From an uncultured bacterium (lineage in GTDB: Bacteria; Actinomycetota; Actinomycetes; S36-B12; CAIYMF01), in NCBI GenBank assembly GCA_903826575.1, contig CAIKEU010000094.1:1-46714 (forward strand): a DNA stretch of 46,714 nt. Direction: 5' to 3'. Shown here piece by piece: positions 32,781 through 40,326 of this stretch; position 1 is the first letter of the stretch; each line of letters starts with the position of its first letter. The notes beneath the pieces are model-generated. The model did no database searches and was not told where the DNA came from. It saw only the letters and a list, made by a program, of their open reading frames with translations. A program made the position numbers and the translations under genes.

Positions 32781-34163
32781 CTAAAGGATGTGGCAGTGCT
32801 CGAGGTACATGAGTGCGAGCGTGCGCATGCTCGTGAGCAGACTTTCGACTTCGATGAACTCGTCCGGAGCATGTGCCGCACTGGCATCTCCTGGCCCGTA
32901 CTGCAGGACCGGCATGTACGGAGAAATGAACCGTAGATCGCTGCCGTAAGGGGCGCCATAAACCTGTTGGTGCTGACGGTTGGGAGCCGCTGCGAAATGT
33001 GCCCGCCGAGTCAGATCGATGAGGTAGTCGTCGTCGCTACGTCCTGACTGGAATTGACCGCCCCACCACTGGACCGTGATCGGGTGCTTGGCAAGAAATG
33101 CGTCTTGGGCGTTGATCTGCGCGATCGTGTCTTCGAGTTCTGCGCGGGCACTGAGCGGATCTTCGCCGAGCGCAATGCCGTACCGGCCCTCGGCGATGAG
33201 CAAATCCGGCACCGTACTTGCCCAATCGCCTGCGTGAACAGTTCCGATCGACAGTGGATATGCGATCGGCCAGCGGGACATCAGGGGATCTACGTTGGCA
33301 TTGCGCCGTGACTCCAGTGCCTCTAACGCCGGCAAGATCGAAGCGAAGTTGGAAATCGCGCTGACACCTTCGGAGCGCCGTGACGCATGGATTGCTTGAC
33401 CCGGCACGTGCAGGCGGAAAGTCAGCGCACCACCGTTCGCGGGGATGATGTCTAAGTCGGTGGGTTCCGGGATGACACAAGCGTCAGCCGTGACTCCGCG
33501 GCGCATCAGTTCGTAGGTGCCTAAGCCGCCGTCCTCTTCGCCGATCACCGGAGCAATGATGAGATCACCCGCGAGTTTTACGCCCACCGATTGAAGTGCG
33601 CGCGCGGCCATGATCGAAGCAACGAGGCCGCCCTTCATATCGCAGGTGCCACGGCCGAACAGTGCCTCGACACCATTGCGCTGATCTCGACGCAGGGTGA
33701 AGGGATCAGACGTCCAGGCCGTGATATCGCCGGGCGGAACGACGTCAACGTGGCCATCGACGAGCAGTGAGAGGCCCAGTTCGGAGGCGTTGCCCGGCAA
33801 AGTTGCGATCAAGCCGTAAGCCTCGCGCCTGTCAACTTCCATGCCGGGGAAGTCGGGTTGGCTGGTGAGATCGTCTAGGTCCATCGCCCAAAGGTCGACG
33901 TCAAATCCGTCTGAGTGCAAAATTTCGGCGAGAACGTGTTGGATTTCGGCCTCGGCGTCCGTGCCACCCATACTGGGGATCGCTACGAGGTGGCCGAGTA
34001 GCTCGATGGCGTTTTCCAACTGCGCATCTACGGCGGTCAGGACTGTTGCCGTGATCTGTGCGTCGCTCGAATCAGATGTTTGAATCGTAATCTGCGGGGC
34101 GTCCGTGCCGGCATTTTTCAGATCGCGTGCGATCCGAATGTCGGCGGAATTGATCTCAGTCAC
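32781..34163 (-). CDS. M20 family metallopeptidase (ArgE/DapE/ACY1-like)
   Basis: A 460-residue di-zinc peptidase or deacylase. Motifs are LLVDGHVDVVPPGD (first zinc His and bridging Asp region), GRGTCDMKGG, the catalytic GEEDGGLG and IPEPTDLDI, with a dimerisation domain in the middle and a late YGSDLRF/HAPDEFIEV carrying the last His. This is the full motif set. The start is GTG 34163. About 45 residues precede the domain and could be shortened by a later start. The enzyme removes an acyl or amino-acid group from a small peptide-like substrate in the cytosol. It is separated from the next upstream gene by a terminator. Confidence 0.88.
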   Translation of the reverse strand: MTEINSADIRIARDLKNAGTDAPQITIQTSDSSDAQITATVLTAVDAQLENAIELLGHLVAIPSMGGTDAEAEIQHVLAEILHSDGFDVDLWAMDLDDLTSQPDFPGMEVDRREAYGLIATLPGNASELGLSLLVDGHVDVVPPGDITAWTSDPFTLRRDQRNGVEALFGRGTCDMKGGLVASIMAARALQSVGVKLAGDLIIAPVIGEEDGGLGTYELMRRGVTADACVIPEPTDLDIIPANGGALTFRLHVPGQAIHASRRSEGVSAISNFASILPALEALESRRNANVDPLMSRWPIAYPLSIGTVHAGDWASTVPDLLIAEGRYGIALGEDPLSARAELEDTIAQINAQDAFLAKHPITVQWWGGQFQSGRSDDDYLIDLTRRAHFAAAPNRQHQQVYGAPYGSDLRFISPYMPVLQYGPGDASAAHAPDEFIEVESLLTSMRTLALMYLEHCHIL

Positions 34164-34326
34164 GTTGGCTCACACTAGGGATGAAGTAATTGCGGTGCCA
34201 CCGACTCGGCCACAGTGGTGCGAAACTATTGCCATTCGTGAACTTCTTATACGAAATAGAGAACTTGAGGAGCGATCTTCATCGCAGGTTCTCGGCGTCA
34301 GTTCAGGCCACGTGCAGGGATCGGCA

Positions 34327-34362
34327 CAAACAAACGGCGCCCCCTCGGAAGAAGGGACGCCG
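34327..34362 (-). terminator. Rho-independent terminator of the DUF5679 gene
   Basis: On the minus strand, the 11 bases read from 34362 to 34352 pair with those from 34345 to 34335 (two G-U pairs) around a six-base loop. TTTGTTTG follows at 34334-34327. It lies 24 bp after the DUF5679 stop and separates it from the M20 peptidase gene. Confidence 0.8.
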
Positions 34363-34385
34363 CTCGCGGTAGTCGTAATCCCGAA

Positions 34386-34547
34386 TTAGGAAGCCTTGCC
34401 CAGAATTCGGTTGACCTTGGTGTTGCAGACCGGGCAGATGCCCTGGGCCATGCGACGTCCGTTCTTTTCGACGACGACGCCAGTGAAGTCGCGCTTTTCC
34501 TTGCACTTCACGCAGTACGCCGTTCCTGTGTAGCTCTCGTCTGCCAT
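34386..34547 (-). CDS. DUF5679 small zinc-ribbon protein
   Basis: A 53-residue protein beginning MADESYTGTAYCVKC and containing CVKC and CPVC pairs, a compact zinc ribbon. AAGGAGG lies five bases before the ATG, a very strong site that implies high expression, and an intrinsic terminator follows. It matches the small actinobacterial DUF5679 family, whose function is unknown. The N-terminal YCVKCKEKR and the MAQGICP segment with its basic neighbours suggest nucleic-acid or ribosome contact, but this is only inference. Confidence 0.88.
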   Translation of the reverse strand: MADESYTGTAYCVKCKEKRDFTGVVVEKNGRRMAQGICPVCNTKVNRILGKAS

Positions 34548-34932
34548 GGTTTCCTCCTTGGGTGTTTATTTGTGCTCGTTGACGAAAATCCCGAGGGATC
34601 TGCGTCAGCGGGAGCGGACTAGGTAACGTCCGCACCCTGAGCACCGGCCACCGAGGTGACCTGACGTATTCCGACACTACGCGACGCTGCCGCGTTGGTT
34701 GCGCAGACTCGCGCCGTTGTGTGCTCAAACCGCGGCAGGAAAATGCTATTTATCAGACATTTTGGACGCAAAGTCGGCCGACTCAAGCTCTGCGTCGCCC
34801 AAAACCGAAGTCGACCATGTCCCCGCAGGCTCGTTCGCGCGCCCGAATGACCGTTTCCAACTGCCGAACTGGCGCCCACGTGACGACGTCAGCGGCGTTC
34901 GCTTGAGCCTGCTAGGAGATCCGGACGTGGGT

Positions 34933-35005
34933 CAGGGCCCCCAGGTCGCTCAGTCGGTGTCCGCCTTCCCCTTGCGGACACAGACCTGTTATCCCAGGGG
35001 CCCTG
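34933..35005. ncRNA. Extended three-stem hairpin, possible structured RNA
   Basis: Three nested perfect stems stack in 73 bases: 34933-34941 with 34997-35005 (9 bp), 34942-34947 with 34983-34988 (6 bp), and 34957-34964 with 34974-34981 (8 bp, nine-base loop). An eight-base bulge and an asymmetric internal loop separate them. It lies in the large non-coding region 34548-35280. It does not fit a tRNA, SRP RNA or tmRNA by eye. The strand is unknown. A regulatory RNA or a DNA-level cruciform are both possible. The rest of 34548-34932 shows nothing recognised. Confidence 0.4.
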
Positions 35006-35061
35006 TCGCTTCAAAACCTATGGCCACGATGAACACGGGTCAACGCCCGGGTGAACACAGC

Positions 35062-35228
35062 TGTGGACGAACCTGTGGATGACTTGGGGATTTAGCGGCG
35101 CGGCGCTGTGGATACGCGGTGGATGAGCTGAGGACGGATCTGTGTACGGGTCGGCTTTGGGCGCGCTGACGTGGGCAAACACCATGTACTGGATGTGGAC
35201 GAAAAATAGTTCGCAGGAATTTTCCACA
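35062..35228. other. Cluster of six DnaA-box-like 9-mers
   Basis: TGTGGACGA (35062-35070), TGTGGATGA (35074-35082), TGTGGATAC (35107-35115), GGTGGATGA (35118-35126), TGTGGACGA (35194-35202) and, in the opposite orientation, TTTTCCACA (35220-35228) each differ from TGTGGATAA/TGTGGACAA or its complement by one base, except the fourth, which differs by two. AT-richer sequence follows at 35203-35240. No dnaA, dnaN or rpmH gene is in the window, so this is not the usual origin location. A DnaA-titrating or DnaA-regulated site is more plausible. Confidence 0.5.
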
Positions 35229-35267
35229 TTTTTCGATCTCGAGTTCTGTCAGATGGCCGATTCGCGC

Positions 35268-35273
35268 TACGTT
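35268..35273 (+). promoter_or_regulatory. Candidate -10 of a leaderless transcript for the YgjP-type metallopeptidase
   Basis: TACGTT ends seven bases before ATG 35281, and no Shine-Dalgarno sequence is present. CTGTCA about 17 bases further upstream could be a weak -35. The layout implies transcription starting at the ATG, just after the DnaA-box-like cluster. Confidence 0.45.
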
Positions 35274-35280
35274 CACCGCA

Positions 35281-36024
35281 ATGTCACACGTTGTCGTTCA
35301 AGTACCCGGTCTGCCGGCTGATATCGAAGTGCGCCGCAGCACTCGTCGTCGTCGCAGTGTTACCGCCTACCGCGAAGGTGGTCAGACGATCGTCGTCGTG
35401 CCCCATCGGATGGCGCGCTCTGACATAGCGCCCATTGTGTTTGAGTTGCTCGGTCGCCTTGAAGCGCGCGAACGTAAGTCGCGCCCATCCGACGCGCAAC
35501 TGTTGGCGCGTGCCGCGGTACTTAACAAGAAGTATCTCGACGGAACAGCGGTCCCAGCCTCAGTACGTTGGGTCACTAACCAAAACCGACGATGGGGATC
35601 GTGTACACCACTTGATCGCACGATCCGGCTTTCACATCGCATGCAGGGCATGCCCGATTACGTCGTCGACTACGTATTGGTGCATGAGTTGGTGCATTTG
35701 CTGGTCGAAGGTCATGGACCCGATTTCGAGGCTCTGATGGAAAGGTACGACCGATTAACCCAAGCCCGTTCGTTCCTATCCGGCGTCGACTTCGCAACCC
35801 ATCACGGGCTCGTAGCCGACGCTGATCGGGCCGATGATGTGGACGGCCCTGAGCAGGCCGACGAAGGCACCCCACGTGATGACGACGAAGGTTCTGACAC
35901 GAGCGACGCGGAAACGGACACACTGGTGCTTAATCCACCCGCACCGCCAACTCGCTCAACCACTCCGACACCAAACTCACGAATGCGACGGATGCGCGCC
36001 CGCCAAAAAGACACCCTCTGGTAG
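35281..36024 (+). CDS. YgjP/WssP-type (DUF45) zinc metallopeptidase with acidic tail
   Basis: A 247-residue protein. The first 170 residues form the YgjP-like (DUF45) domain, with RWGSC and the zinc motif HELVHLLVEGHGPDF giving HExxH plus a third His. The last 75 residues are acidic and then Pro/Thr-rich and basic, without an evident fold. SprT-type relatives cleave DNA-protein crosslinks, while the YgjP branch is less known. No ribosome binding site precedes the ATG, suggesting leaderless expression. It converges on the NUDIX gene 25 bp away. Confidence 0.85.
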   Translation: MSHVVVQVPGLPADIEVRRSTRRRRSVTAYREGGQTIVVVPHRMARSDIAPIVFELLGRLEARERKSRPSDAQLLARAAVLNKKYLDGTAVPASVRWVTNQNRRWGSCTPLDRTIRLSHRMQGMPDYVVDYVLVHELVHLLVEGHGPDFEALMERYDRLTQARSFLSGVDFATHHGLVADADRADDVDGPEQADEGTPRDDDEGSDTSDAETDTLVLNPPAPPTRSTTPTPNSRMRRMRARQKDTLW

Positions 36025-36049
36025 CAGCCGTCGCTCGTTGAGCGGCTGT

Positions 36050-36577
36050 TTACCGCAGTGCAGCGGCGACGAGTGCTCGTAACGCGTCGTCGGTGAGGTC
36101 GGGCAGTTCGTCGACACCAAACCACGCTAGATCAAGGGATTCGTCACTGATCGACTCACGCGCGTCGAATGGCGCCGTGGCGACGTACTGCACATCAAGG
36201 TGCCACGAGCCGCCATGGCACCCAACCCTATGGCGATCGAGGCGGATCGGTGCGTCACTCATGATGAGATCGGCAATCCCACTTTCTTCGCGGGCCTCAC
36301 GCGCGGCAGCTGCCTGCAGAGATGTATCACCAGCTTCGCAGTGCCCGCCCATCTGAAGCCACATGCCCACTTTCGGATGCAGCGTCAGTAGGACGCGTTC
36401 GCGCGAGTGATCGACAATCAGCGTGCTTGCGGTGAGGTGACCGGGCACACAGGTTCGGAACATCGCATCGTCGAAGGAGTCGATATGGGCGATGTACTCG
36501 TCACGAAGTGATTGTTGCTCGACGTCGTCTGGATGCCATGAGGTAAGGACTGTGCGGGCCTGCTGTGCGAGGGTCAT
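36050..36577 (-). CDS. NUDIX hydrolase
   Basis: A 175-residue protein with a complete NUDIX box (GGHCEAGD...AREAREESGI, G-x5-E-x7-REUxEExGU) at about 75-97 and an N-terminal helical segment. It begins with an ATG overlapping the stop of the DUF2342 gene (ATGA), so the two are translationally coupled. NUDIX enzymes hydrolyse nucleoside diphosphates linked to another group. The actual substrate (oxidised nucleotide, sugar nucleotide or ADP-ribose) is not evident. The VGMWLQMGGH segment is typical of actinobacterial NUDIX proteins of unknown role. Confidence 0.9.
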   Translation of the reverse strand: MTLAQQARTVLTSWHPDDVEQQSLRDEYIAHIDSFDDAMFRTCVPGHLTASTLIVDHSRERVLLTLHPKVGMWLQMGGHCEAGDTSLQAAAAREAREESGIADLIMSDAPIRLDRHRVGCHGGSWHLDVQYVATAPFDARESISDESLDLAWFGVDELPDLTDDALRALVAAALR

Positions 36578-37935
36578 CCCGATGCGCTACCTGACGGTGA
36601 CTCGTCACCCTCGACTGGTGCCTCGGGTAGGCCATCGAGACCCGATAGGTCCAGGGGTGCGCTGCGACGAACGAATGCCTCGATCGCCTCGTCGCCGTCG
36701 AGATCTGCACTGGTTGGAAGTAGGTCGGGGTGCGCCCATACTTCGTCGCGCACCTCGGCCCCGCGCGCCTGGCGAATTGCGGCCCACAGTGTGACAGCTT
36801 CGCGAAGTCGGCGCGGTCGCATTTCAAGCCCAACGAGAGTGGCAAAGGTGCGCTCTGCTGGGCCGCCAGTCGCGCGACGACGTCGCATCGCTTCACCGAG
36901 CATCTCAACACCGGGCAGGCGGCCGCTGGCCGCCTGAGTCACCACATCGTCGATCCAACCCTCGACGAGGGCCAGAAGGGTCTCGAGGCGCGCGAGGGCA
37001 GCAACCTGCTGCGGACTGTCCTCGGGGACAAAGACACCGGATGCGAGCAGTTCTTGCATGCTTTCGGGATTGCTTGGATCGATATCTCGCGAGAGTTCTT
37101 CGATGCGGGATCGGTCAACGTGAATCCCGGCTGCATAGGCTTCGACAGCGGCCGTGAGCTGTGATCTGAGCCACGGCACGTGTACGAACAATCGCTGGGC
37201 AGCCATTTCGCGAAGGGCCACATAGAGTCGAACCTGCTCAAGGTCTACGCCGAGATCTGCGCCAAAGGTATTGATGTTGCGTGGTAGTAGAGCGGCCCGT
37301 CCGTCTAGTGTGAGCGGAATTCCGACATCCGCAGCACCGAGAACTTCACCGGACAGCACCCCTAGGCCCTGGCCGAGTTGACCGCCGAACATCATCGAGC
37401 CCATGTGCTTGGCCATTCCCAAAAGCGAGGACATCGTCTGCATCAGCTCAGGCGGCAGCCCTTCTGGGATGGCGTCCGCGGGCATCAAGTCGCTCATCGA
37501 GCCATTTACTTTTTCGGCGACCGGCTCGACGATGCTGCGCCAGGAATCGAGGGTGTTCTCGATCCACTCGCTGCGGCTCCACGCCCCTCCGCCGGATGTT
37601 GTCGCCGGAAATGAGGTAACAGGATCAAGCCAAAGGGTGGCTAGGTCGAGTGCCTGCTCAACCTCACGTTTCTCCGCCGACGTCAGTGAAGGGTCACCTT
37701 CACCAACAACGATCTTGCGGGCGGTATCCCGAGCGAGTTCCCAATTGACAGGGGACGGGTCAGCGCCACCGGACTGCAGCATCTGGCCAAGTTGTTGGAG
37801 CGCAGCGCCAATCTGGCTCATGTCGAAATTGTTCGGATCAAAGCCAGCTGGGTCGAATCCGCCGAACGGATTGCCTGATCCTGATTCGTCGTCGCCACTC
37901 CCGCTGGAAAAGCCAAAGGGGAAATTGCCGCTCAT
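36574..37935 (-). CDS. DUF2342 family protein (putative zinc-dependent metalloprotease, Rv3195-like)
   Basis: A 453-residue protein with a Gly/Asn-rich start (NPFGGFDPAGFDPNNFDMSQIGAALQQLGQM), a long helical body and an acidic end. It matches the actinobacterial DUF2342 family (annotated as F420-biosynthesis-associated or zinc-dependent metalloprotease), with LFVHVPWLR, SNPESMQELLASGVF and LLALVEGWIDDVV. The last segment occupies the place where zinc-binding family branches carry an EGxxxHV-like element. Here no His is present, so catalysis is doubtful. The M. tuberculosis counterpart Rv3195 is in the same neighbourhood. It is coupled to the NUDIX gene and divergent from the epimerase by 85 bp. 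Confidence 0.8.
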   Translation of the reverse strand: MSGNFPFGFSSGSGDDESGSGNPFGGFDPAGFDPNNFDMSQIGAALQQLGQMLQSGGADPSPVNWELARDTARKIVVGEGDPSLTSAEKREVEQALDLATLWLDPVTSFPATTSGGGAWSRSEWIENTLDSWRSIVEPVAEKVNGSMSDLMPADAIPEGLPPELMQTMSSLLGMAKHMGSMMFGGQLGQGLGVLSGEVLGAADVGIPLTLDGRAALLPRNINTFGADLGVDLEQVRLYVALREMAAQRLFVHVPWLRSQLTAAVEAYAAGIHVDRSRIEELSRDIDPSNPESMQELLASGVFVPEDSPQQVAALARLETLLALVEGWIDDVVTQAASGRLPGVEMLGEAMRRRRATGGPAERTFATLVGLEMRPRRLREAVTLWAAIRQARGAEVRDEVWAHPDLLPTSADLDGDEAIEAFVRRSAPLDLSGLDGLPEAPVEGDESPSGSASG

Positions 37936-38020
37936 CTGCGTGTCCTTTCACGGTGGCGCTACGGCAGGATGGTGTCCGCAACGCTTTTCTAGTCTCAACG
38001 GTAACGACGGGAGACCCCCG

Positions 38021-39223
38021 GTGAATTCCGAAGTGGGCGACATGAATACGCCGGCGGCGAACGTCGCCTCGGCGCGTGCTCGTTCGCCACGCAAATCTGG
38101 GATCACCGTGGCGGTGACTGGGGCTGCCGGGGCAATCGGGCAGCAGCTGCTTGAGCACCTACTTCATCGCTGCGAACCGGGTGTTCCCGATGACTCCGTC
38201 GGTGTTCTTGACCAGGCCCGCAGCTCTCACGTCGGCCCTGGGCACCAGATCGGCAAGATCATCGCGATTGACATGACACGAGCCCAAACACAGGGCGTCA
38301 CCTGGCGAATCGCGGACGTGCGAGACCCGACGTTGGCGAAACGACTCAACGGAGTAGATGCGCTGATTCATCTGGCCGTGGATTGGTCGTTGGAAATGCC
38401 GGCCGCTGATCGAACGTCCCTTAATGTGCGTGGAACCCAAACCGTGGTGACGGCAGCGGCAGCCGCGGGGGTGGGCAGGGTCGTCCTGGTGACCAGCGCC
38501 TCGGTGTACGGAGCGCTACCTGGCAACCCAATTCCACTTGCCGAAGACGCCCCCCGTTTGGCTTCGCCGGAAGGTATTCAGTCAGATCTGCTGGAGATAG
38601 AGCGGATTGCGGAGAATTCTCGTCGGGTACATCCGGGACTTGACGTGGTCGTGGTACGGCCCGCCGCTTTGGTGGGGCCGGGAGTCGACACTGTGGTCAC
38701 TCGGCATTTTGCTGCGCCGCTACTGCTCGCAATTCGCGATACATCACCGGCATGGCAGTTCTGTCATGTCCATGATTTGAGCACTGCGCTGGAGTATGCG
38801 GCGCTTGGGAAGGTCTCGGGCGCGGTCACCTGCGCGAGTGACGGTTTTCTTTCTCAACAGCGCGTCGAGGAACTCTCTGGTCTTAAGCGAGTCGAGCTTC
38901 CTGCGTCAGTAGCCATGGCCACGGCAGAACGTCTGCACCGAGTCGGGCTAACCCCGGCGCCGGCCAGTGAACTGACGTACGTCATGCATCCGCTTGTTGT
39001 CTCGTCGGCGCAGTTACGTGCGTCGGGCTGGCGTCCAATGTTCGATAACGAGGCCAATGTCCGGGTGCTCGTCGACGAGGTTCGCAGTTCGCGAGTGCTG
39101 GCAGGGCGCAAACTTGGTGGACGTGATGCCGCGGTGGCCGGAGCGTCGGCGGCGGGTGCGACTGTCGCGGTTTTGGGTGCGGCCGCCTTCGTTCGGGCGG
39201 CCCGAAAAGCCCGCGGTCGATGA
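38021..39223 (+). CDS. Extended SDR / NAD-dependent epimerase-dehydratase family, with C-terminal membrane anchor
   Basis: A 400-residue protein. After about 30 polar residues the Rossmann motif AVTGAAGAIGQQL appears, followed by the DVRDP acidic element, ALIHLAVDW and TSASVYGAL with the active-site Tyr. The last 35 residues contain a small-residue hydrophobic helix (GASAAGATVAVLGAAAFV) and a basic tail, suggesting membrane attachment. GTG 38021 has GGAG seven bases upstream. ATG 38042 is possible but poorly placed. The much longer open frame from 37403 runs antisense to the DUF2342 gene and is not used. It may act on nucleotide sugars or lipid-linked substrates. The YxxxK lysine is not evident, so catalysis is uncertain. 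Confidence 0.8.
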   Translation: MNSEVGDMNTPAANVASARARSPRKSGITVAVTGAAGAIGQQLLEHLLHRCEPGVPDDSVGVLDQARSSHVGPGHQIGKIIAIDMTRAQTQGVTWRIADVRDPTLAKRLNGVDALIHLAVDWSLEMPAADRTSLNVRGTQTVVTAAAAAGVGRVVLVTSASVYGALPGNPIPLAEDAPRLASPEGIQSDLLEIERIAENSRRVHPGLDVVVVRPAALVGPGVDTVVTRHFAAPLLLAIRDTSPAWQFCHVHDLSTALEYAALGKVSGAVTCASDGFLSQQRVEELSGLKRVELPASVAMATAERLHRVGLTPAPASELTYVMHPLVVSSAQLRASGWRPMFDNEANVRVLVDEVRSSRVLAGRKLGGRDAAVAGASAAGATVAVLGAAAFVRAARKARGR

Positions 39224-39234
39224 GATTTCGCTAG

Positions 39235-39717
39235 TTATAGGCCGAGATCCCGCCGAAGTTTTGCCACGTGTCCTGTTGCCTTCACGTTGTAAAAGGCGTG
39301 CTCGATTACGGCCATACCTTTGCCGTCGACGTTGACGACAAAGGTTGAGCGGATAACGCCCGTCACCGTCTTGCCGTAGAGCTGCTTCTCGCCGTAGGCG
39401 CCTAGTGCGGTGAGGAACACTCTGTCTGGGTCGGACAGAAGCGGGAAGGTCAGCGCATCGCGCTCGACAAATTTCACAAGTTTCGCGACCGCGTCGGGAG
39501 AAACCCCGAGAACTGTGACTCCTGCGGCATTGAGTGCGTCGAGTGAATCGCGGAAATCGCAGGCCTGCTTTGTGCAGCCGGGTGTCATCGCCGCGGGATA
39601 CACGTACAAGATCACCCGTTCACTGGCATGAGTTTTCCACGTGTGCGCGACGCCAGTGTTATCAACGAGGTTGAGCGCAGGGGCGAGTTCACCTGCGCTA
39701 AGACGAGCGGGTTCCAC
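39235..39717 (-). CDS. bcp: Bcp/PrxQ-type peroxiredoxin
   Basis: A 160-residue thiol peroxidase. YVYPAAMTPGCTKQACDFRDS holds the peroxidatic Cys and, five residues on, the second Cys typical of atypical two-Cys PrxQ proteins. LLSDPDRVFLTALGAYGEK and a late RSTFVV strand complete the fold. The GTG at 39717 has AAAGGA six bases upstream. The open frame continues upstream, but that part has no domain. It reduces hydroperoxides in the cytosol with a thioredoxin-like partner. It converges with the epimerase gene and is divergent from DUF3618. Confidence 0.9.
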   Translation of the reverse strand: MEPARLSAGELAPALNLVDNTGVAHTWKTHASERVILYVYPAAMTPGCTKQACDFRDSLDALNAAGVTVLGVSPDAVAKLVKFVERDALTFPLLSDPDRVFLTALGAYGEKQLYGKTVTGVIRSTFVVNVDGKGMAVIEHAFYNVKATGHVAKLRRDLGL

Positions 39718-39915
39718 AGGAAATCCTTTCGGTGAGGATGGCTCTGCATCGATGGTAGTGATGGCCAATCTGAGGTTCTTTTCGACTGCCAAGATGCGCG
39801 AAACTACTACGTGCACTGGCACGTGCGATAGCGATGGTGAGCGATTAACTCTGATCGACGTGATTTTGGACCGATAGAGTCCAATCAAGTAAGTGCGTGA
39901 ACGGTTCTATCCGCG

Positions 39916-39921
39916 TAGTCT
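39916..39921 (+). promoter_or_regulatory. Candidate -10 of a leaderless DUF3618 transcript
   Basis: TAGTCT ends six bases before GTG 39928, with no Shine-Dalgarno sequence. This is the same geometry as at nudC, the YgjP-type gene and the GroES-like gene. Confidence 0.45.
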
Positions 39922-39927
39922 TTAGTC

Positions 39928-40254
39928 GTGAGCAATTTGACGAACGCTTCTTCAGTCACCAAAGCCCAGTCTTCGTCCTCTTCGGCCGTTGAGTCGGTGG
40001 TTGTTGAGCCCAAACGGACTGCGGCGCAGATCGAATCGGAGATTGAGGCCACTCGTAATCGGCTTGCCTCGCGGTTGGACGATTTTCAGGATTACGTGAA
40101 GCCGGCCAACGTCGTCGATCGCGGTGTCGCTTCTGCCAAGGGTGTATTCGTCGATGAGTACGGAGGCGTGCGGCCTGAGCGGGTTGCGATCGCCGCTGGT
40201 GCCGTTGTTGCGTTGATCGCATTGCGCGCGCTGTCGCGTCGTCGTCGCGGCTAA
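39928..40254 (+). CDS. DUF3618 membrane-associated protein
   Basis: A 108-residue protein with a Ser-rich start, the DUF3618 signature AQIESEIEATRNRLASRLDDFQD (helical), and a C-terminal membrane helix (VAIAAGAVVALIALRAL) with a basic SRRRRG end. DUF3618 proteins are common in actinobacteria, often next to phage-holin-like envelope genes, and their function is unknown. The start is GTG 39928 and expression is probably leaderless. Confidence 0.88.
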   Translation: MSNLTNASSVTKAQSSSSSAVESVVVEPKRTAAQIESEIEATRNRLASRLDDFQDYVKPANVVDRGVASAKGVFVDEYGGVRPERVAIAAGAVVALIALRALSRRRRG

Positions 40255-40313
40255 ATCCTCTCGTCGAGCGGTGCCGCGACTAGACCTGTGCTGAAGTCGT
40301 GTCTCGCGGGGCG

Positions 40314-40319
40314 TAATCT
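40314..40319 (+). promoter_or_regulatory. Candidate -10 of a leaderless GroES-like gene transcript
   Basis: TAATCT ends seven bases before GTG 40327 and no ribosome binding site lies between. It closely matches the actinobacterial TANNNT box. Confidence 0.5.
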
Positions 40320-40326
40320 CATCCGT

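Noticed and set aside
34984-34996. Resemblance of ACCTGTTATCCCA to the complement of a conserved 23S rRNA segment
   Set aside because: The match is only about a dozen bases with no flanking rRNA similarity, so it is best taken as chance.
34933-35005. tRNA gene (a tRNA-like D-loop string GCTCAGTCGGT and a 7-bp acceptor-like stem occur)
   Set aside because: No T-arm with TTCGA, no D-stem pairing and an inner stem too long for an anticodon arm, so it does not fold as a tRNA.
35050-35240. Chromosomal replication origin
   Set aside because: DnaA-like boxes are present, but none of rpmH, dnaA or dnaN is nearby, and the neighbours do not match known actinobacterial oriC surroundings.
37403-38020. 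Long N-terminal extension of the epimerase frame
   Set aside because: It runs antisense through the DUF2342 gene. The Rossmann motif begins only after 38021, where a GTG with GGAG spacing fits.
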